From Myxococcota bacterium (lineage in GTDB: Bacteria > Myxococcota_C > UBA6777): a DNA stretch of 56,645 nt. Made by a program: the position numbers and the translations under genes. Under the pieces are notes generated by a model. The model searched no databases and had not been told where the DNA came from. It saw nothing but the letters and a program-made list of their open reading frames with translations. Location: positions 1 through 56,645 of the forward strand of contig JAKLKB010000029.1 of assembly GCA_023150835.1 (NCBI GenBank), written 5' to 3'. This document shows positions 1-9,177 of the stretch, piece after piece. Position 1 is the first letter of the stretch; the number at the start of each line of letters is the position of its first letter.

Positions 1-78
1 GAACGGGCAGCGTCTGCGTCTCGTGCAAACAGCGTGCGTCATGAAAAAACAAAATCCCCGCTGCTTCCGACTTTCGCT

Positions 79-102
79 CCCTCCCCTGTTCACGGGGGAG
101 GG
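79..102. repeat. GC-rich hairpin in left-edge intergenic DNA
   Basis: An inverted repeat (CCCTCCCC, loop of about 8 nt, GGGGAGGG) sits in the first 195 bases. No gene is supported there. A short stretch at about 129-160 is the reverse complement of sequence at 4607-4628 (a fragment of dispersed repeat family A). No T-run follows the hairpin on either strand, so I do not call a terminator. Confidence 0.5.
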
Positions 103-195
103 CGGGGTGGGGGGCTTTCCTCCGCTTCACCTAACGCCTACGGGGCAAAGCCCCACAACATCACTGAAACGACCCAGCGGCTCTGTGACCGAGAC

Positions 196-2340
196 TCAGG
201 GGGAATACGTGATCTCGTCCTTGCCTTCTTCGATCAAGAGACGGTAGTTGGCGCGGACGTTGGTGAAGGTTTGAAGGGTCTGTTGTGCGTTGGGCCAGAG
301 GATCTCGATCTTGTCGATATCGCAGTTTGCGCCGAGGCCAAAGTGCGCGGTCAAGGTGTTTTGAAGACCGAAGTGACCGAAGCCACCTTGGATCTCTTGG
401 GTTTGTGTGATCCCGCCCGCTGTCACGCGGATGCGAGCGCCGATCCCAAAGGTATTCGCACCGCCCTTGCCCTTTCCACGCAAGCGGATTTGCACAAAGT
501 TACTGTCTTGCCCGACAAGGTTTTCGTACACATACACTTCATTCTTTTTCCAAGGACAACCTTCTGCGGCATTGCAACGTGCGGTGCTAGAGCCGATCAC
601 GACGTCAAGATCGCCATCTTGATCGAAGTCAGCGATGGCAAGCCCCACAGCACGGGGATGGCGGATGCCTGCGATCTGCGCGACGTCTTGAAACATCGGT
701 GTTTCTGGGGTTGAAGCATCTGTCTGGCGGAACAACGAACCAAATGTATCGGGATAATCGGAGTTGCAAAGATAGATATCGGGCTTGCCGTCGTTGTCAA
801 AGTCCAAAAACGAAGCCATGATATCGCCTTGGTTCCAAGAGCCGGCCTTGGGGCGTTCCATGCCTGCCTGTGCGGGAGGGATACGCTTGAGTTTGAATTG
901 ATCACCTTCGGAGATATTCAGCAAAAGCTGCGTTGGGTCGGACGAGTTGCCGATGTGCCAATGGCGGATCTCCGTGTTGTAAAGGTCCATCTTTCCGTCG
1001 TTGTTGATATCACCGCAAACGGTGGTAAAGGTGTTGCCGTTGAGGCGGAAAGGATGATCATCGATCCCGGGAGACCAAGAGGGCGGGTTGGAACATTGGA
1101 TCACAGGGCGCGGCGTACCGATGGGGCATTTGGTGGGGTTGGCAGCACAATAACACAAGTAGAACTGATTGTTGCTGAGATCGTGGTTGTCATCTCCCGC
1201 AAATCCCGAGGATTGGCCGACCTCTTCAAAGCGATCACCTCGGTTCAAGTAGAGCATATTATACTGACGACCGTACGCCGTGACGATCAAGTCGGTCTTT
1301 CCATCGCCGTTGACATCGCAGCTAGTCACGCCATACGTCGGTTTGTGGTTGGTTCCGTCCTTGTATCCGTCTTCAAACTTCTTTGTAGTCAAGCCCATCT
1401 GTGCGGTGACATCGACAAAGGTTCCATCGCCACGCCCTTTGTACAGGCGATCTTGGAGCGATTCATAAGACTTTCCGTAAGTGGTGTACCAAAAGCCAAC
1501 GAAGATATCGATCAAGCCGTCACGGTCGTAATCAAGGAAGGTCGCAGAGGTCGTGCTCCAAAGATTCGATGCTGCGGGAGTTAGCGCCGTTGTCTTGGGG
1601 GCAAAAGAAAACTTTCCGCTGCCATCACCGAGCATGATCTGGCTGCGATCGCCGGGATCAGTGCTTGGGTTGTTGGCATCAGTGTACGTTGCGCTGAAAA
1701 GGTCGAGGTGGCCGTCGTTGTTGACATCGGCAAAGATCGCAAAGTGGCTTGCGCGGCCTTTGGTATTCGGATCATCGGGGATATCGAGATAACCGCTGTT
1801 GAGGGTTTGGTCTACAAAGATCCGCTTTCCCGGGCGGTTGGGGTCAGGCCGATTCATGAGGATCCAACGGAAGCGTTTGGGAGGGGTGGCTTTGAGATCA
1901 TCGCGGTTATTGGAGCCGCCTTGGTGGACGATCAGATCGGGATAGCCATCGCCATCGATATCCACCGCAGCAAGGCGTGTTCCGTATGCTTCGATCTTTC
2001 CTTCACCGAGCCCCATCTCGCCCGCGATATTCCGAAAGTAAGGCCCTGTTGCGGTCAAGGCTTTGGGGGTCTTGCAGAGGCGAGGCGGGCGTTTGTCTTC
2101 GATCTCGGGGACGGGTTCTCCAGCGTCTTGTGCGGGTTCGTTTGTGCTATCGGTGCTTTGCTCTGCCACCGCTTCCGCGCTTTTTTCTTGCGTCGGTTCG
2201 GTCGATGCGTTTTCTTGCACTTGTTCGCTTGGCGGATTGGTGGTGCAATGGCTTGTGGAAAGCACCAGAAAACCGAGCAGAAAGCTCAGACCAAAAGGAG
2301 AAACCATTGAGAACACAGAAACCATGCGTTGTTTGATCAT
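196..2340 (-). CDS. FG-GAP/VCBS-repeat lipoprotein with C-terminal ASPIC/UnbV domain
   Basis: Predicted 714-aa secreted protein. I chose the ATG at 2340 because GAAGG lies 7 nt upstream; an upstream in-frame ATG at 2391 would place 17 residues before the signal sequence. The N-terminus is hydrophobic and reaches Cys32 (STSHC), a weak lipobox because His is at -1. An acidic Glu/Thr/Ala linker follows. Seven calcium-binding-like D-x-[DN]-x-DG motifs (for example DIDGDGYPD, DVNNDGHLD, DFDQDGDLD) mark FG-GAP/VCBS repeats of a beta-propeller. The last ~100 residues match the ASPIC/UnbV domain (FGIGARIRV, GGFGHFGLQ, IEILWPN). Such proteins are surface-exposed and often involved in adhesion or binding; the ligand cannot be read from the sequence. 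Lipid anchoring is inferred. The gene is on the minus strand, preceded by the gene at 2402-3031 with a 61-bp gap. Confidence 0.85.
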   Translation of the reverse strand: MIKQRMVSVFSMVSPFGLSFLLGFLVLSTSHCTTNPPSEQVQENASTEPTQEKSAEAVAEQSTDSTNEPAQDAGEPVPEIEDKRPPRLCKTPKALTATGPYFRNIAGEMGLGEGKIEAYGTRLAAVDIDGDGYPDLIVHQGGSNNRDDLKATPPKRFRWILMNRPDPNRPGKRIFVDQTLNSGYLDIPDDPNTKGRASHFAIFADVNNDGHLDLFSATYTDANNPSTDPGDRSQIMLGDGSGKFSFAPKTTALTPAASNLWSTTSATFLDYDRDGLIDIFVGFWYTTYGKSYESLQDRLYKGRGDGTFVDVTAQMGLTTKKFEDGYKDGTNHKPTYGVTSCDVNGDGKTDLIVTAYGRQYNMLYLNRGDRFEEVGQSSGFAGDDNHDLSNNQFYLCYCAANPTKCPIGTPRPVIQCSNPPSWSPGIDDHPFRLNGNTFTTVCGDINNDGKMDLYNTEIRHWHIGNSSDPTQLLLNISEGDQFKLKRIPPAQAGMERPKAGSWNQGDIMASFLDFDNDGKPDIYLCNSDYPDTFGSLFRQTDASTPETPMFQDVAQIAGIRHPRAVGLAIADFDQDGDLDVVIGSSTARCNAAEGCPWKKNEVYVYENLVGQDSNFVQIRLRGKGKGGANTFGIGARIRVTAGGITQTQEIQGGFGHFGLQNTLTAHFGLGANCDIDKIEILWPNAQQTLQTFTNVRANYRLLIEEGKDEITYSP

Positions 2341-2401
2341 GACGATGCCTTCGATTGCGTAGCGATCTAAGAACAACAAATCCCACCCCATTAAGGCATC
2401 A

Positions 2402-3031
2402 TCAACGCTTTTTTTGGAAGAGGGCCATCTGTGCAGGGGACGTATGGATGCGTTGTCGAGCGCGTCGAGGAACGGTGGGAAGCGGCGGCGAAAAGGTCGA
2501 TGGTTCGGTCGTCAGAGAGGATATGCTTGGAGGCTTGTTTGCCGTCCCCAAGCGTGCGGATTGTTCACGCAACATCCGCTCTTGTTGAAGGATCTGCTGT
2601 TCGAGCGCTTGGGCCAGTTCAAGCCAGAGCCGCATCTCGTGGTAGGTTGGATAACCATCAAGGCTATTGCGGATCTGGGTAGACAAGCGCTTGCGGCTCG
2701 GTGTATCCGCCTCATTCGCCCTGTTTGAATCCCCCCATGACTGCGAGTTTTCGCCGTATGCCTGTGTTGTTTGGGCGTATGCTTGCGTTGTTTGGGTATA
2801 CGGCTCTGTCGTTGGAGCGTATGGCTGTGTGGCTTCGGAAAAAAAGCCGACCTGCTTGGTTGTGGATGGGTGGCTCGATACACCGTGAGGCGAAAAAGAG
2901 GCATGTGTCGACTCAGGCGGGGTATCGGTCTGGGTAGACCGAACAACGTCCTCCCTCGAAAGCAGCAGACGAGCGCGGCCTTTGTGCTTGGTTCCATATT
3001 TTCTTCGTGGGCTTGGGGATTCCGAAGACAT
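2402..3031 (-). CDS. Hypothetical protein, Gln/Thr/Tyr-rich repeats and C-terminal helix
   Basis: Predicted 209 aa, family not recognised. Start at 3031 is supported by GGAG 6 nt upstream; the reading frame extends further upstream but without a ribosome site. The N-terminal third is basic (MSSESPSPRRKYGTKHKGR). A low-complexity centre with short repeats of the type QTTQAYA follows, then a probable amphipathic helix/coiled coil rich in Leu, Gln and Glu (about residues 128-160), and a Pro/Ser/Thr-rich tail. No signal peptide or membrane segment is visible, so it is probably cytoplasmic. It lies divergent from the pectinacetylesterase-like gene (194 bp apart) and upstream of the FG-GAP lipoprotein, with which it may be cotranscribed. 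Function unknown. Confidence 0.6.
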   Translation of the reverse strand: MSSESPSPRRKYGTKHKGRARLLLSREDVVRSTQTDTPPESTHASFSPHGVSSHPSTTKQVGFFSEATQPYAPTTEPYTQTTQAYAQTTQAYGENSQSWGDSNRANEADTPSRKRLSTQIRNSLDGYPTYHEMRLWLELAQALEQQILQQERMLREQSARLGTANKPPSISSLTTEPSTFSPPLPTVPRRARQRIHTSPAQMALFQKKR

Positions 3032-3225
3032 ACGCGTCTCCTTGTCTCGCGGTGTGCGGAAACGGTGTTGGACTTTTGTGCAGGATAGCGATCTACTGAA
3101 CATCACGCAAGGACAATTTGCGCTTCAAGAAAAAACGTTGCTTTCCCCAAACGGAAAAGGTATTGTTTGCGTTGGTTTTTTGGGATTTTTCTTTTCCAAA
3201 GCGCGGAACAAAGGAGGCTTTCTTG

Positions 3226-4515
3226 ATGAAGCGATCGTGGCTTGGATGGAGTATGTGTTTGTTGGTGTTTTTGTGGGGAGCGCATCTTTCGATGGTGGGC
3301 TGTGCAACGCCCGGACCTGTGGGCGAAGAAAGCGCGTCAGAATCAACTTCTGGAACGGAAAGCAGCACAGAGCAAGTAGCCGATGGTTCGGCAGAAACCG
3401 TTGCGGAACCTGTTGCAGAGACCGTTGCAGAGACCGTTGCGGAACCAGCAGCGGAGCAAACGAGCGATGCGGGTGAATCGATCCCCGAAGCCGTCGCCGA
3501 AGTGACGCCCGAAACACAGATCGGCCCCTTTGACGGCACGCCGATCCAAGCGGCAGAAAAAACATGGACATGGGTGGATTTTCCTGACACCAAGTGCGGC
3601 TATGGCTCGCCGACAGGCTTGGGTGTGAACCTTGTGCCGGGCGCAAAACGCCTGTTGATCTATATGCAAGGTGGTGGGGCGTGTTGGCTGGAGTCCGGGA
3701 TCATCGGCTCTTGCTTTCAAAACTCCAGCGCTTCCAACCTCAGCGGGTTCAACAAGACGCAGTTCGAGGGCTTGAGCGGTACAAAAACCCTGTTTTTCGA
3801 TCGCAACGCTTCGACAAACGTGTTTGCAGACGCGCACTTTGTGTTTATCCCCTATTGTACGGGGGATGTGTACACAGGCGACAAGGAAACGAAGTTTCCA
3901 AACGGCAAGACCATGTACTTCCACGGCCACAAAAATATGCTCGCCTACTTTAAGCGCCTCGTTCCCACGTTCAAAGACGTTGAACACGTGATCATATCGG
4001 GTTCAAGTGCCGGTGGATTCGGTTCTTCGATGAACTGGTGGCTGGCTCAACACGCTTTTGGCGACAAAGTCAAGGTCGATCTGCTCAATGACTCGGGCCC
4101 TCCGATGAATCCTGTGCCGGGTCGCTGGGAAGAATGGGTCAAAGCGTGGAATATGCAGCTTCCCCCCGACTGTACAGACTGCACGCAAAGCATCGACAAG
4201 ATCTTGACGTTCTTTGAAAAGAATATGCTCGCAAAAGGCCGAAAGATGGGATTTTTGGGCCACGATCGAGATCAAGTCATTCGCACGTTTTTTGGCTACC
4301 TCGACGGAAAGGGGGACGCCTACAAAGCCGAACACGACAAGCTGTTGACTCGCCTTGATACGCTCACAAACGTTGCTTATTTCGTGCTTGCAGGTACAAC
4401 ACACACCTTCTTTGGTAGCCCAGCCTCATTCACAGGAGCCGACGGGACGGTCCTCCCCTTGTGGGTCGAACGTATGGTCAAAGCGGATCCTGCTTGGAAA
4501 AGCACCAAACCCTAA
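3226..4515 (+). CDS. Pectinacetylesterase-family serine hydrolase, lipoprotein
   Basis: 429-aa predicted lipoprotein. Start at 3226 has AAGGAGG 8 nt upstream. The signal sequence ends in the lipobox MVGC (Cys26), followed by a linker of repeated Val/Ala-Glu-Pro/Thr units. The catalytic part resembles pectinacetylesterase/Notum-type alpha/beta hydrolases: an oxyanion segment QGGGACW, the nucleophile elbow GSSAGGFG, a later Asp segment (NDSGPPM) and a C-terminal His (GTTHTF). Family members deacetylate pectin or other acylated substrates; here the substrate is unknown and the cell-surface location is inferred from the lipobox. It is convergent with the MYXO-CTERM gene at 5039-6016. Confidence 0.82.
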   Translation: MKRSWLGWSMCLLVFLWGAHLSMVGCATPGPVGEESASESTSGTESSTEQVADGSAETVAEPVAETVAETVAEPAAEQTSDAGESIPEAVAEVTPETQIGPFDGTPIQAAEKTWTWVDFPDTKCGYGSPTGLGVNLVPGAKRLLIYMQGGGACWLESGIIGSCFQNSSASNLSGFNKTQFEGLSGTKTLFFDRNASTNVFADAHFVFIPYCTGDVYTGDKETKFPNGKTMYFHGHKNMLAYFKRLVPTFKDVEHVIISGSSAGGFGSSMNWWLAQHAFGDKVKVDLLNDSGPPMNPVPGRWEEWVKAWNMQLPPDCTDCTQSIDKILTFFEKNMLAKGRKMGFLGHDRDQVIRTFFGYLDGKGDAYKAEHDKLLTRLDTLTNVAYFVLAGTTHTFFGSPASFTGADGTVLPLWVERMVKADPAWKSTKP

Positions 4516-4532
4516 AGGTTCGCGATATCTCA

Positions 4533-4625
4533 TACGATATCCGAGCGATGTGTACACGAAGAGTCGTGCGTAGACGCCCTGTGGTTGAGCAGTCACGGGG
4601 GGCTGCCCCATAGGCGTTAGGTGAA
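4533..4625 (+). repeat. Dispersed repeat family A, copy with truncated right end
   Basis: Starts with the family terminal sequence TACGATATCCGAG and contains the core GTAGACGCCCT...GGGCTGCCCC. Its right end differs from other copies: a GGCGTTAGGTGAAG segment, also present as reverse complement near 131-150, replaces the usual GCGGATTTCGTA terminus. Confidence 0.7.
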
Positions 4626-4861
4626 GCCACATCTGGCCCCTCTTACATGAGTACAAAACGCGGGCATCACGCAGAGGATATCGAAAAGAAGAGTCCACGA
4701 AAAGTACGAAAAGCACGGAAAGTACGGCGACGGGGTTTCTCTGTGCGCTCAGACATTCTGCCTTCCTCCCCCTCGCGGCAGCAGCGAGGCTTTGCGAGCG
4801 TCGCAGGGAGAGGGGTGTCGCGAAGGGCAGGGGTGAGGGTCACGCGATTTGTCCCCCTGTA

Positions 4862-4974
4862 AGACGAGATCCGCAGGGCGTGTGATCGCAAAACGTAGGG
4901 GCAGACAGGTGTGGCTGCCCAACAATCGGGTGTCTACGCACTATCCTACGGGAACACTTCACTCGGATATCGTA
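4862..4974 (-). repeat. Dispersed repeat family A, full copy
   Basis: About 113 bp, inverse orientation. The outer ends, GACGAGATCCGCAGG and TCGGATATCGTA, are imperfect inverted repeats of each other. The inner core has GTAGGGGCAG and GTCTACGC, shared with copies at 10190, 25531, 32652 and 37792. Confidence 0.75.
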
Positions 4975-5038
4975 CCACCCCACACAGCCCCCCCTCCCAC
5001 GCCCCACACAAAACGGCCCCAGAGAAAAGCACCTAGCC

Positions 5039-6016
5039 CTAAGCGATCGATGCGGAACGTCGGCGCTTAAGGAAGATTAGGCCAAAGAGCAAGAAAAACA
5101 AACCTGTGGGGGCAGGAGACGTGGCCTCACAAGACCAACCGCCCGTTTTGTCGTTGTTTGCGTTATCCGAGGACGCATTGTCGTTGTTTGCGTTGTCGGA
5201 AGGCGCGTTGTCGTTGTTTGCGTTGTCGGAAGGTGCGTTGTCGGAAGGTGCCTTATCAACGGGCGGATTATCGGGGGGAGACGTAGGGCCACAGCCATCA
5301 CGCGGCGCATCATCGGACGAACCTCCATCAGGTGCCGCACCACACGCATCAGGAACGGCATCGGGACCACCATCCTCGGTGTTGCGATCGGTGGGAGGAG
5401 CATCGGTGGGAGGAGTGTCGGTGAGGTCGTTATCATGGACGGGGTCGTCGGGATTGCCAGCTTCGCGGTGTTCGGGAAAGCCCTCGGGATCGGGGATCAC
5501 TTCGCTGTGTTCGGGAAAGCCCTCTGGATCGGGGATCACTTCGCTTGAGTGTTCGGCAGGAGATTCTTGAGAGGAAGAAACCACATCGAACTGAAGCAAG
5601 ATCAGATTGCCTCCACCCGGGACGCTGCTGAGGAGGTCGTAGCCCTTGGCGGGTGTGAGGGTTTGGCTGTATTGGATCGAAAGTTTGTTGTTGCAGGTCT
5701 TGGCGAGTAACCCAAATTTCCCGGGCAGCGGCTTTCCTTGAGCGTCGCGCAAAACAAAGTCGGTGACGTTAAAGCTTGAACCCGAGCATTGAAGGGGTCC
5801 ACCGGGAGGCGAGCAACACGTCTCGCAGTCGACTTGAAACGTCGGCTGCAAGTTCGCAGGCCATGTGTTGGGAGAGACAGGCGCGCTGCAATCCTCAAAG
5901 ATCAGCTTTCCAGAACACCGCACCATGCACGTCGCCTGAGCCTCAGGCGCAAATGCAAACAGAGACACCACAAACAAAAGAGACACAAACGGCTTCAACG
6001 CAAACAAACGAAACAT
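5039..6016 (-). CDS. Secreted protein with MYXO-CTERM-like sorting tail
   Basis: 325 aa. The start at 6016 is chosen over an in-frame ATG at 6034 because AAAGGGG lies 6 nt upstream. Signal peptide of about 28 residues ending AEAQA-like (APEAQA/TCMVRC). The first ~150 residues form a small Cys-containing domain I do not recognise. A long disordered region follows, with two tandem EVIPDPEGFPEH units and several NDNAPSDNAN-type repeats (30-nt units in DNA). The C-terminus has Cys, Pro-rich spacer, a hydrophobic stretch (LFFLLFGLIFL) and KRRR, as in MYXO-CTERM/GlyGly-CTERM tails recognised by rhombosortases in myxobacteria. I infer surface anchoring after processing. Function of the N-terminal domain is unknown. 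Confidence 0.75.
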   Translation of the reverse strand: MFRLFALKPFVSLLFVVSLFAFAPEAQATCMVRCSGKLIFEDCSAPVSPNTWPANLQPTFQVDCETCCSPPGGPLQCSGSSFNVTDFVLRDAQGKPLPGKFGLLAKTCNNKLSIQYSQTLTPAKGYDLLSSVPGGGNLILLQFDVVSSSQESPAEHSSEVIPDPEGFPEHSEVIPDPEGFPEHREAGNPDDPVHDNDLTDTPPTDAPPTDRNTEDGGPDAVPDACGAAPDGGSSDDAPRDGCGPTSPPDNPPVDKAPSDNAPSDNANNDNAPSDNANNDNASSDNANNDKTGGWSCEATSPAPTGLFFLLFGLIFLKRRRSASIA

Positions 6017-6043
6017 CGCAAACCCCTTTCTCATCGTACTGAC

Positions 6044-6181
6044 TTGTTGGAAGATTTTGTGGGGTGTCACCCCACGCCCCACTTCCTTAGCGCGGCTCCC
6101 TTGATCCCGTATGGATGGGGCGATCAGAGTTTTTCACACAGACGACTCTGCCGCTTCAAGCGGCGCGAACACGGCTTTTTT
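6044..6181 (-). repeat. Dispersed repeat family B, copy B1 (decayed MITE-like)
   Basis: Inverse-orientation copy of family B. It shares TTGTTGGAAG...TTTTGTGGGG at one end, GCGAACACGGCTTTTTT at the other, and an internal CCGCTTCAAGCGG mini-hairpin also found at 26549-26561. Terminal inverted repeats like those of the copy at 25128-25294 are not preserved. Confidence 0.65.
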
Positions 6182-6286
6182 ATCCACAAGTCAGTCCTGT
6201 CTCACAAAGATGAACAAAAAAACTCTGAACAAGCCTACGCAGAAACCACAGCAGGAAGGCGCGAGAGGCTATCCATTTCCGTTCCC

Positions 6287-6320
6287 ACACAACAGCGATC
6301 CGCCGAGATCGCTGTTGTGT
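6287..6320. repeat. Perfect 14-bp inverted repeat (hairpin)
   Basis: ACACAACAGCGATC, a 6-nt loop CGCCGA, then GATCGCTGTTGTGT. It lies 118 bp downstream of the protease stop codon (minus strand). Neither side has a T-run, so it is not a typical intrinsic terminator. It could be an RNA hairpin at the 3' end of the protease transcript or a protein-binding palindrome. Confidence 0.7.
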
Positions 6321-6438
6321 CAAGGCACTATGCCCTGCGAGCAGGCTGTTCCCGCCTTCTCCACCAAGGCAGAGAAGCCAGAGCAGACTCAAAAATCTGA
6401 GGGTATACACAAACCGACGGCGACCACCGCAGGACGAT

Positions 6439-8916
6439 TTAACGGCGGCGAAGTTGGAGGGTGGCAAGGAAGAACAAAAGGAAGACGAAAGAGGCGGGTA
6501 TCTCGGAGGGAGTGGGTTGTTGGCAACCGCAGCTTTTGGGTGGGATGTTGGATTCGCTTGTGGTTTCGTCCGTTCCGCTGCCTTTGTCGGCGGTTCCGCC
6601 GTCTGGACTGGCCTCAGCGGAAGACTCGGAGGTGGTTTCGGCGGTAGGTTCAGCGGTAGGCTCGGCGGAGGGTTCGGCGACAGACTCGACGGGGGGTTCG
6701 GCGTCAGGTTCGGGCAGAGGCTCGGCATTTTCGGAGACGCACTGGGTTCCAACGCACTTGAATCCGCTTGGACAGCCTGTGGATTGGCAGCCTTTGGAGT
6801 CATCAGGCGCGCAAAAGCCGATGCCTTGGCCTACAACGCGACACAACTTACCGCTGGGGCAGTCGGCGGGTTGGCCGCATGTGCAGAACTTGTTCGGAAC
6901 GAACTGGATGCTTTGGCATTTCCCGCCTTGTGTGCAAGTGTTGGTTTGCGTGCAATCCTCGACACAGACGTTCAAACCGGGAAGGCAGAGCAAGCCTTTT
7001 TTGCAGCGTTTAACGGCATCACAAGCTTGCCCGACATCTTGGCTTCCTGCGCTGTTTTGGACACAGATGCTTTGTTGGCCGGGGTTGGAGATGCACTCTT
7101 CTCCTTGGGGGCAGGGCTTGGCCACCGCAGCGGTACAAGCACCGCCGAGTCCTTGGAGGATCAGGTTGCAGGATCGTCCCGCTCCACAGGCTGCGTCGTT
7201 TTGGCAAAAGCAGATGTTGATGAAAGGTGCGCAAGATCCGCCTGTGTTGCAGGTCGTTCCCGTCGAGCAAGGTTCTACGCAAAAGTTTCCGCCACCTGCG
7301 GGGTTTTGGAAGCATTGAAGACCTGCATCGCATGTCCCGTTGGGGCGACAAGGCGAGCCAGCCGATCCCGGGGCAAAACCGCAGGTCTGATAACAGCGAG
7401 CGCCTTCGGAGGCAGGGGTACATTGCAGGGTGGGCTTGCAGGGCAGATCTTGGGCGCAAGGTTCGCCCGGATCACCGCCGCCATCGCGTTTGCAAACACC
7501 GTCACGGGTATCGCACAACAGGCCGCCTTTGCAGTCTGCGTCCGTTTTACACACCGAACGGCACACCCCGTCGTTGGCGATACATTGCTTGAAGCCGGGG
7601 GCGATGTCTTTGCATCGGAAGTTCTCGGGGCAGCGGTCGCTTGCGTCGCAGGGTTGGAGACAACGACCCCCTCGCCCTTCGGGATTTTCGCAGTAATCAC
7701 CGCCACAATCTGCGTTGGTCGCACAAGGTTGGCAGAGTGTCGCCTTGCGTGTGGGAAGTTGGATCGCACAAGTGCCGCTTTTGCACGTTTCCCCCGCGCT
7801 ACATTGGGAGTTTTGGGTACAAGAAACAGGTGGGCATTCCATCTTGTTGGGGAGGCAATACTTTTTGCTGTTGAGGCCCGTTGTACAGACATGATCGGCA
7901 GGGCAACAATCGTCTCCGTCGCAGGCTTGGGCGCAACGCTTGCCTGAGCCGATCTGGACACAAGAGCCGTTGTTTGGGCAATCTGCGTCGCTGTTGCACA
8001 CCGCGCAATTTTTGGGATCCGCTGAGACGCTCTTGGGGACGCATTGTTTGTTTGCGTCGCAAGAAGCGCACTTTCCACAAGTAGGGTTCGCCCCTTCGCA
8101 CGTCGAAAACTGATCCACAAACCCCTGAATCCAAGCAACATAGGGATCTGTTCGATAAGAATAAGAAGTGCCGTTGCAGTTGAGAGAGGTTCCATGCGAA
8201 GTGACGGCCACAACGTACATCTTGCCGTTGTTCTCGTACATGGCGGGTCCGCCTGAATCCCCTTGGCAAACGGCAGTGTTGTTGCCGAGATAAGAGACCG
8301 TGTTGGTCTTGGGGCCTTGGGGGCTGGTCGGATCGACCCCTGTGATCGGCATCTTGGTGGAGTATTTGAAGGGTGCGGGATTGGTGTCCGAAGCACTCAA
8401 GCGACCGTAGCCCATAAAGAAGAGTTCACGCCCAACCCAAGAAGCATCCATCTTTTGCGTATTGAAGGGTACGGAAGGCACTTCAAACACACCACGCGTC
8501 AAGATCACCACCGCGATATCGTTGAGGACTTGTTGGCGATCATAGTTGGGATGGCGCTTGCTGTTGGTTTGATCGATCGGAACAAAGATGCTTTTGTAAT
8601 TTCGTTGATCGACAGGAACGTCCACCCGAAATTCCAACGCTGCACCGCCCGTTTGCGCGAAAGCGTCGATACAGTGCGCTGCCGTCAACACCACACGCGG
8701 AGCGATCAACGTCCCCGAACAAAAAGACCGCTGGGCCGCTGTCAATGAACCCGCCGCTGGATAGGCATTGTTGGGTTGGCCGTTGATGATCGCCTGCTGC
8801 GCTTTCGCGGTTTCTTCGGAAGGCCCCGAAGAGCGACCACAAGCAGGAACCCACAACAGCACCGAAAAGGCACTCAGATAACCGATACAATGAAAAAGAT
8901 ACTTTCTCCAAGCCAT
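6439..8916 (-). CDS. Trypsin-like serine protease with Cys-rich modules and MYXO-CTERM-like tail
   Basis: 825 aa. Start at 8916 has AAGGAG 6 nt upstream. The export signal ends at WVPAC, a possible lipobox. A trypsin-like (S1) domain follows: activation-site-like IINGQ, His in LTAAHC, Asp in NDIAVV and Ser in GDSGGP, so the catalytic triad looks complete. From about residue 280 the protein consists of many Cys-rich modules of the type C-x-x-x-x-D-C-x-x-G-x-x-C, then an acidic/Thr Ala-Glu-Pro linker and a tail with SCGC, hydrophobic FVFLLFFLATLQL and RRR, resembling MYXO-CTERM. A secreted, surface-tethered protease is inferred; its substrate is unknown. The Cys modules resemble those in the 34255-37584 lipoprotein. 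Having both a possible lipobox and a sorting tail is odd, and one of the two signals may not be used. Confidence 0.85.
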   Translation of the reverse strand: MAWRKYLFHCIGYLSAFSVLLWVPACGRSSGPSEETAKAQQAIINGQPNNAYPAAGSLTAAQRSFCSGTLIAPRVVLTAAHCIDAFAQTGGAALEFRVDVPVDQRNYKSIFVPIDQTNSKRHPNYDRQQVLNDIAVVILTRGVFEVPSVPFNTQKMDASWVGRELFFMGYGRLSASDTNPAPFKYSTKMPITGVDPTSPQGPKTNTVSYLGNNTAVCQGDSGGPAMYENNGKMYVVAVTSHGTSLNCNGTSYSYRTDPYVAWIQGFVDQFSTCEGANPTCGKCASCDANKQCVPKSVSADPKNCAVCNSDADCPNNGSCVQIGSGKRCAQACDGDDCCPADHVCTTGLNSKKYCLPNKMECPPVSCTQNSQCSAGETCKSGTCAIQLPTRKATLCQPCATNADCGGDYCENPEGRGGRCLQPCDASDRCPENFRCKDIAPGFKQCIANDGVCRSVCKTDADCKGGLLCDTRDGVCKRDGGGDPGEPCAQDLPCKPTLQCTPASEGARCYQTCGFAPGSAGSPCRPNGTCDAGLQCFQNPAGGGNFCVEPCSTGTTCNTGGSCAPFINICFCQNDAACGAGRSCNLILQGLGGACTAAVAKPCPQGEECISNPGQQSICVQNSAGSQDVGQACDAVKRCKKGLLCLPGLNVCVEDCTQTNTCTQGGKCQSIQFVPNKFCTCGQPADCPSGKLCRVVGQGIGFCAPDDSKGCQSTGCPSGFKCVGTQCVSENAEPLPEPDAEPPVESVAEPSAEPTAEPTAETTSESSAEASPDGGTADKGSGTDETTSESNIPPKSCGCQQPTPSEIPASFVFLLFFLATLQLRRR

Positions 8917-9177
8917 CGAAAACTCCTTAATTTCACAAAGGAAGTGAAGAAACCAACAGTCTCACAGGGCAAGTCCTTGGAACGGGACAGGATATCTCAA
9001 TCATGGACGCACGTTCAACAAAAAAAAGCCATGAAGAAAACAAGCGAAAGGGAAGTTAACTGATGGAGGGGTTTGGTGGCAAGGAGGGATGGGGGTTGCG
9101 TTTTGTTGGCGGGGTGGGCAAAGATCGGGTTTGGCAAGCAGCCGCACAAAGAAGACAAACCAAGAGGAGGCGGAGCG

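Larger units (their letters stand above)
4516..5038. other. Intergenic region (523 bp) with two family A repeats
   Basis: Convergent intergenic space. It holds a truncated family A copy (4533-4625) and a full copy in inverse orientation (4862-4974). Between them are GC-rich imperfect inverted repeats (about 4760-4835). I see no credible gene. Confidence 0.7.
6017..6438. other. Intergenic region (422 bp)
   Basis: Lies between two minus-strand secreted-protein genes. It contains family B copy B1 (6044-6181) and a perfect 14-bp-stem hairpin (6287-6320). No gene is supported in the remainder. Confidence 0.65.

Noticed and set aside
829-1584. Plus-strand open frame opposite the FG-GAP lipoprotein
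   Set aside because: It has no start signal or domain and is opposite a gene with seven clear calcium-binding motifs.
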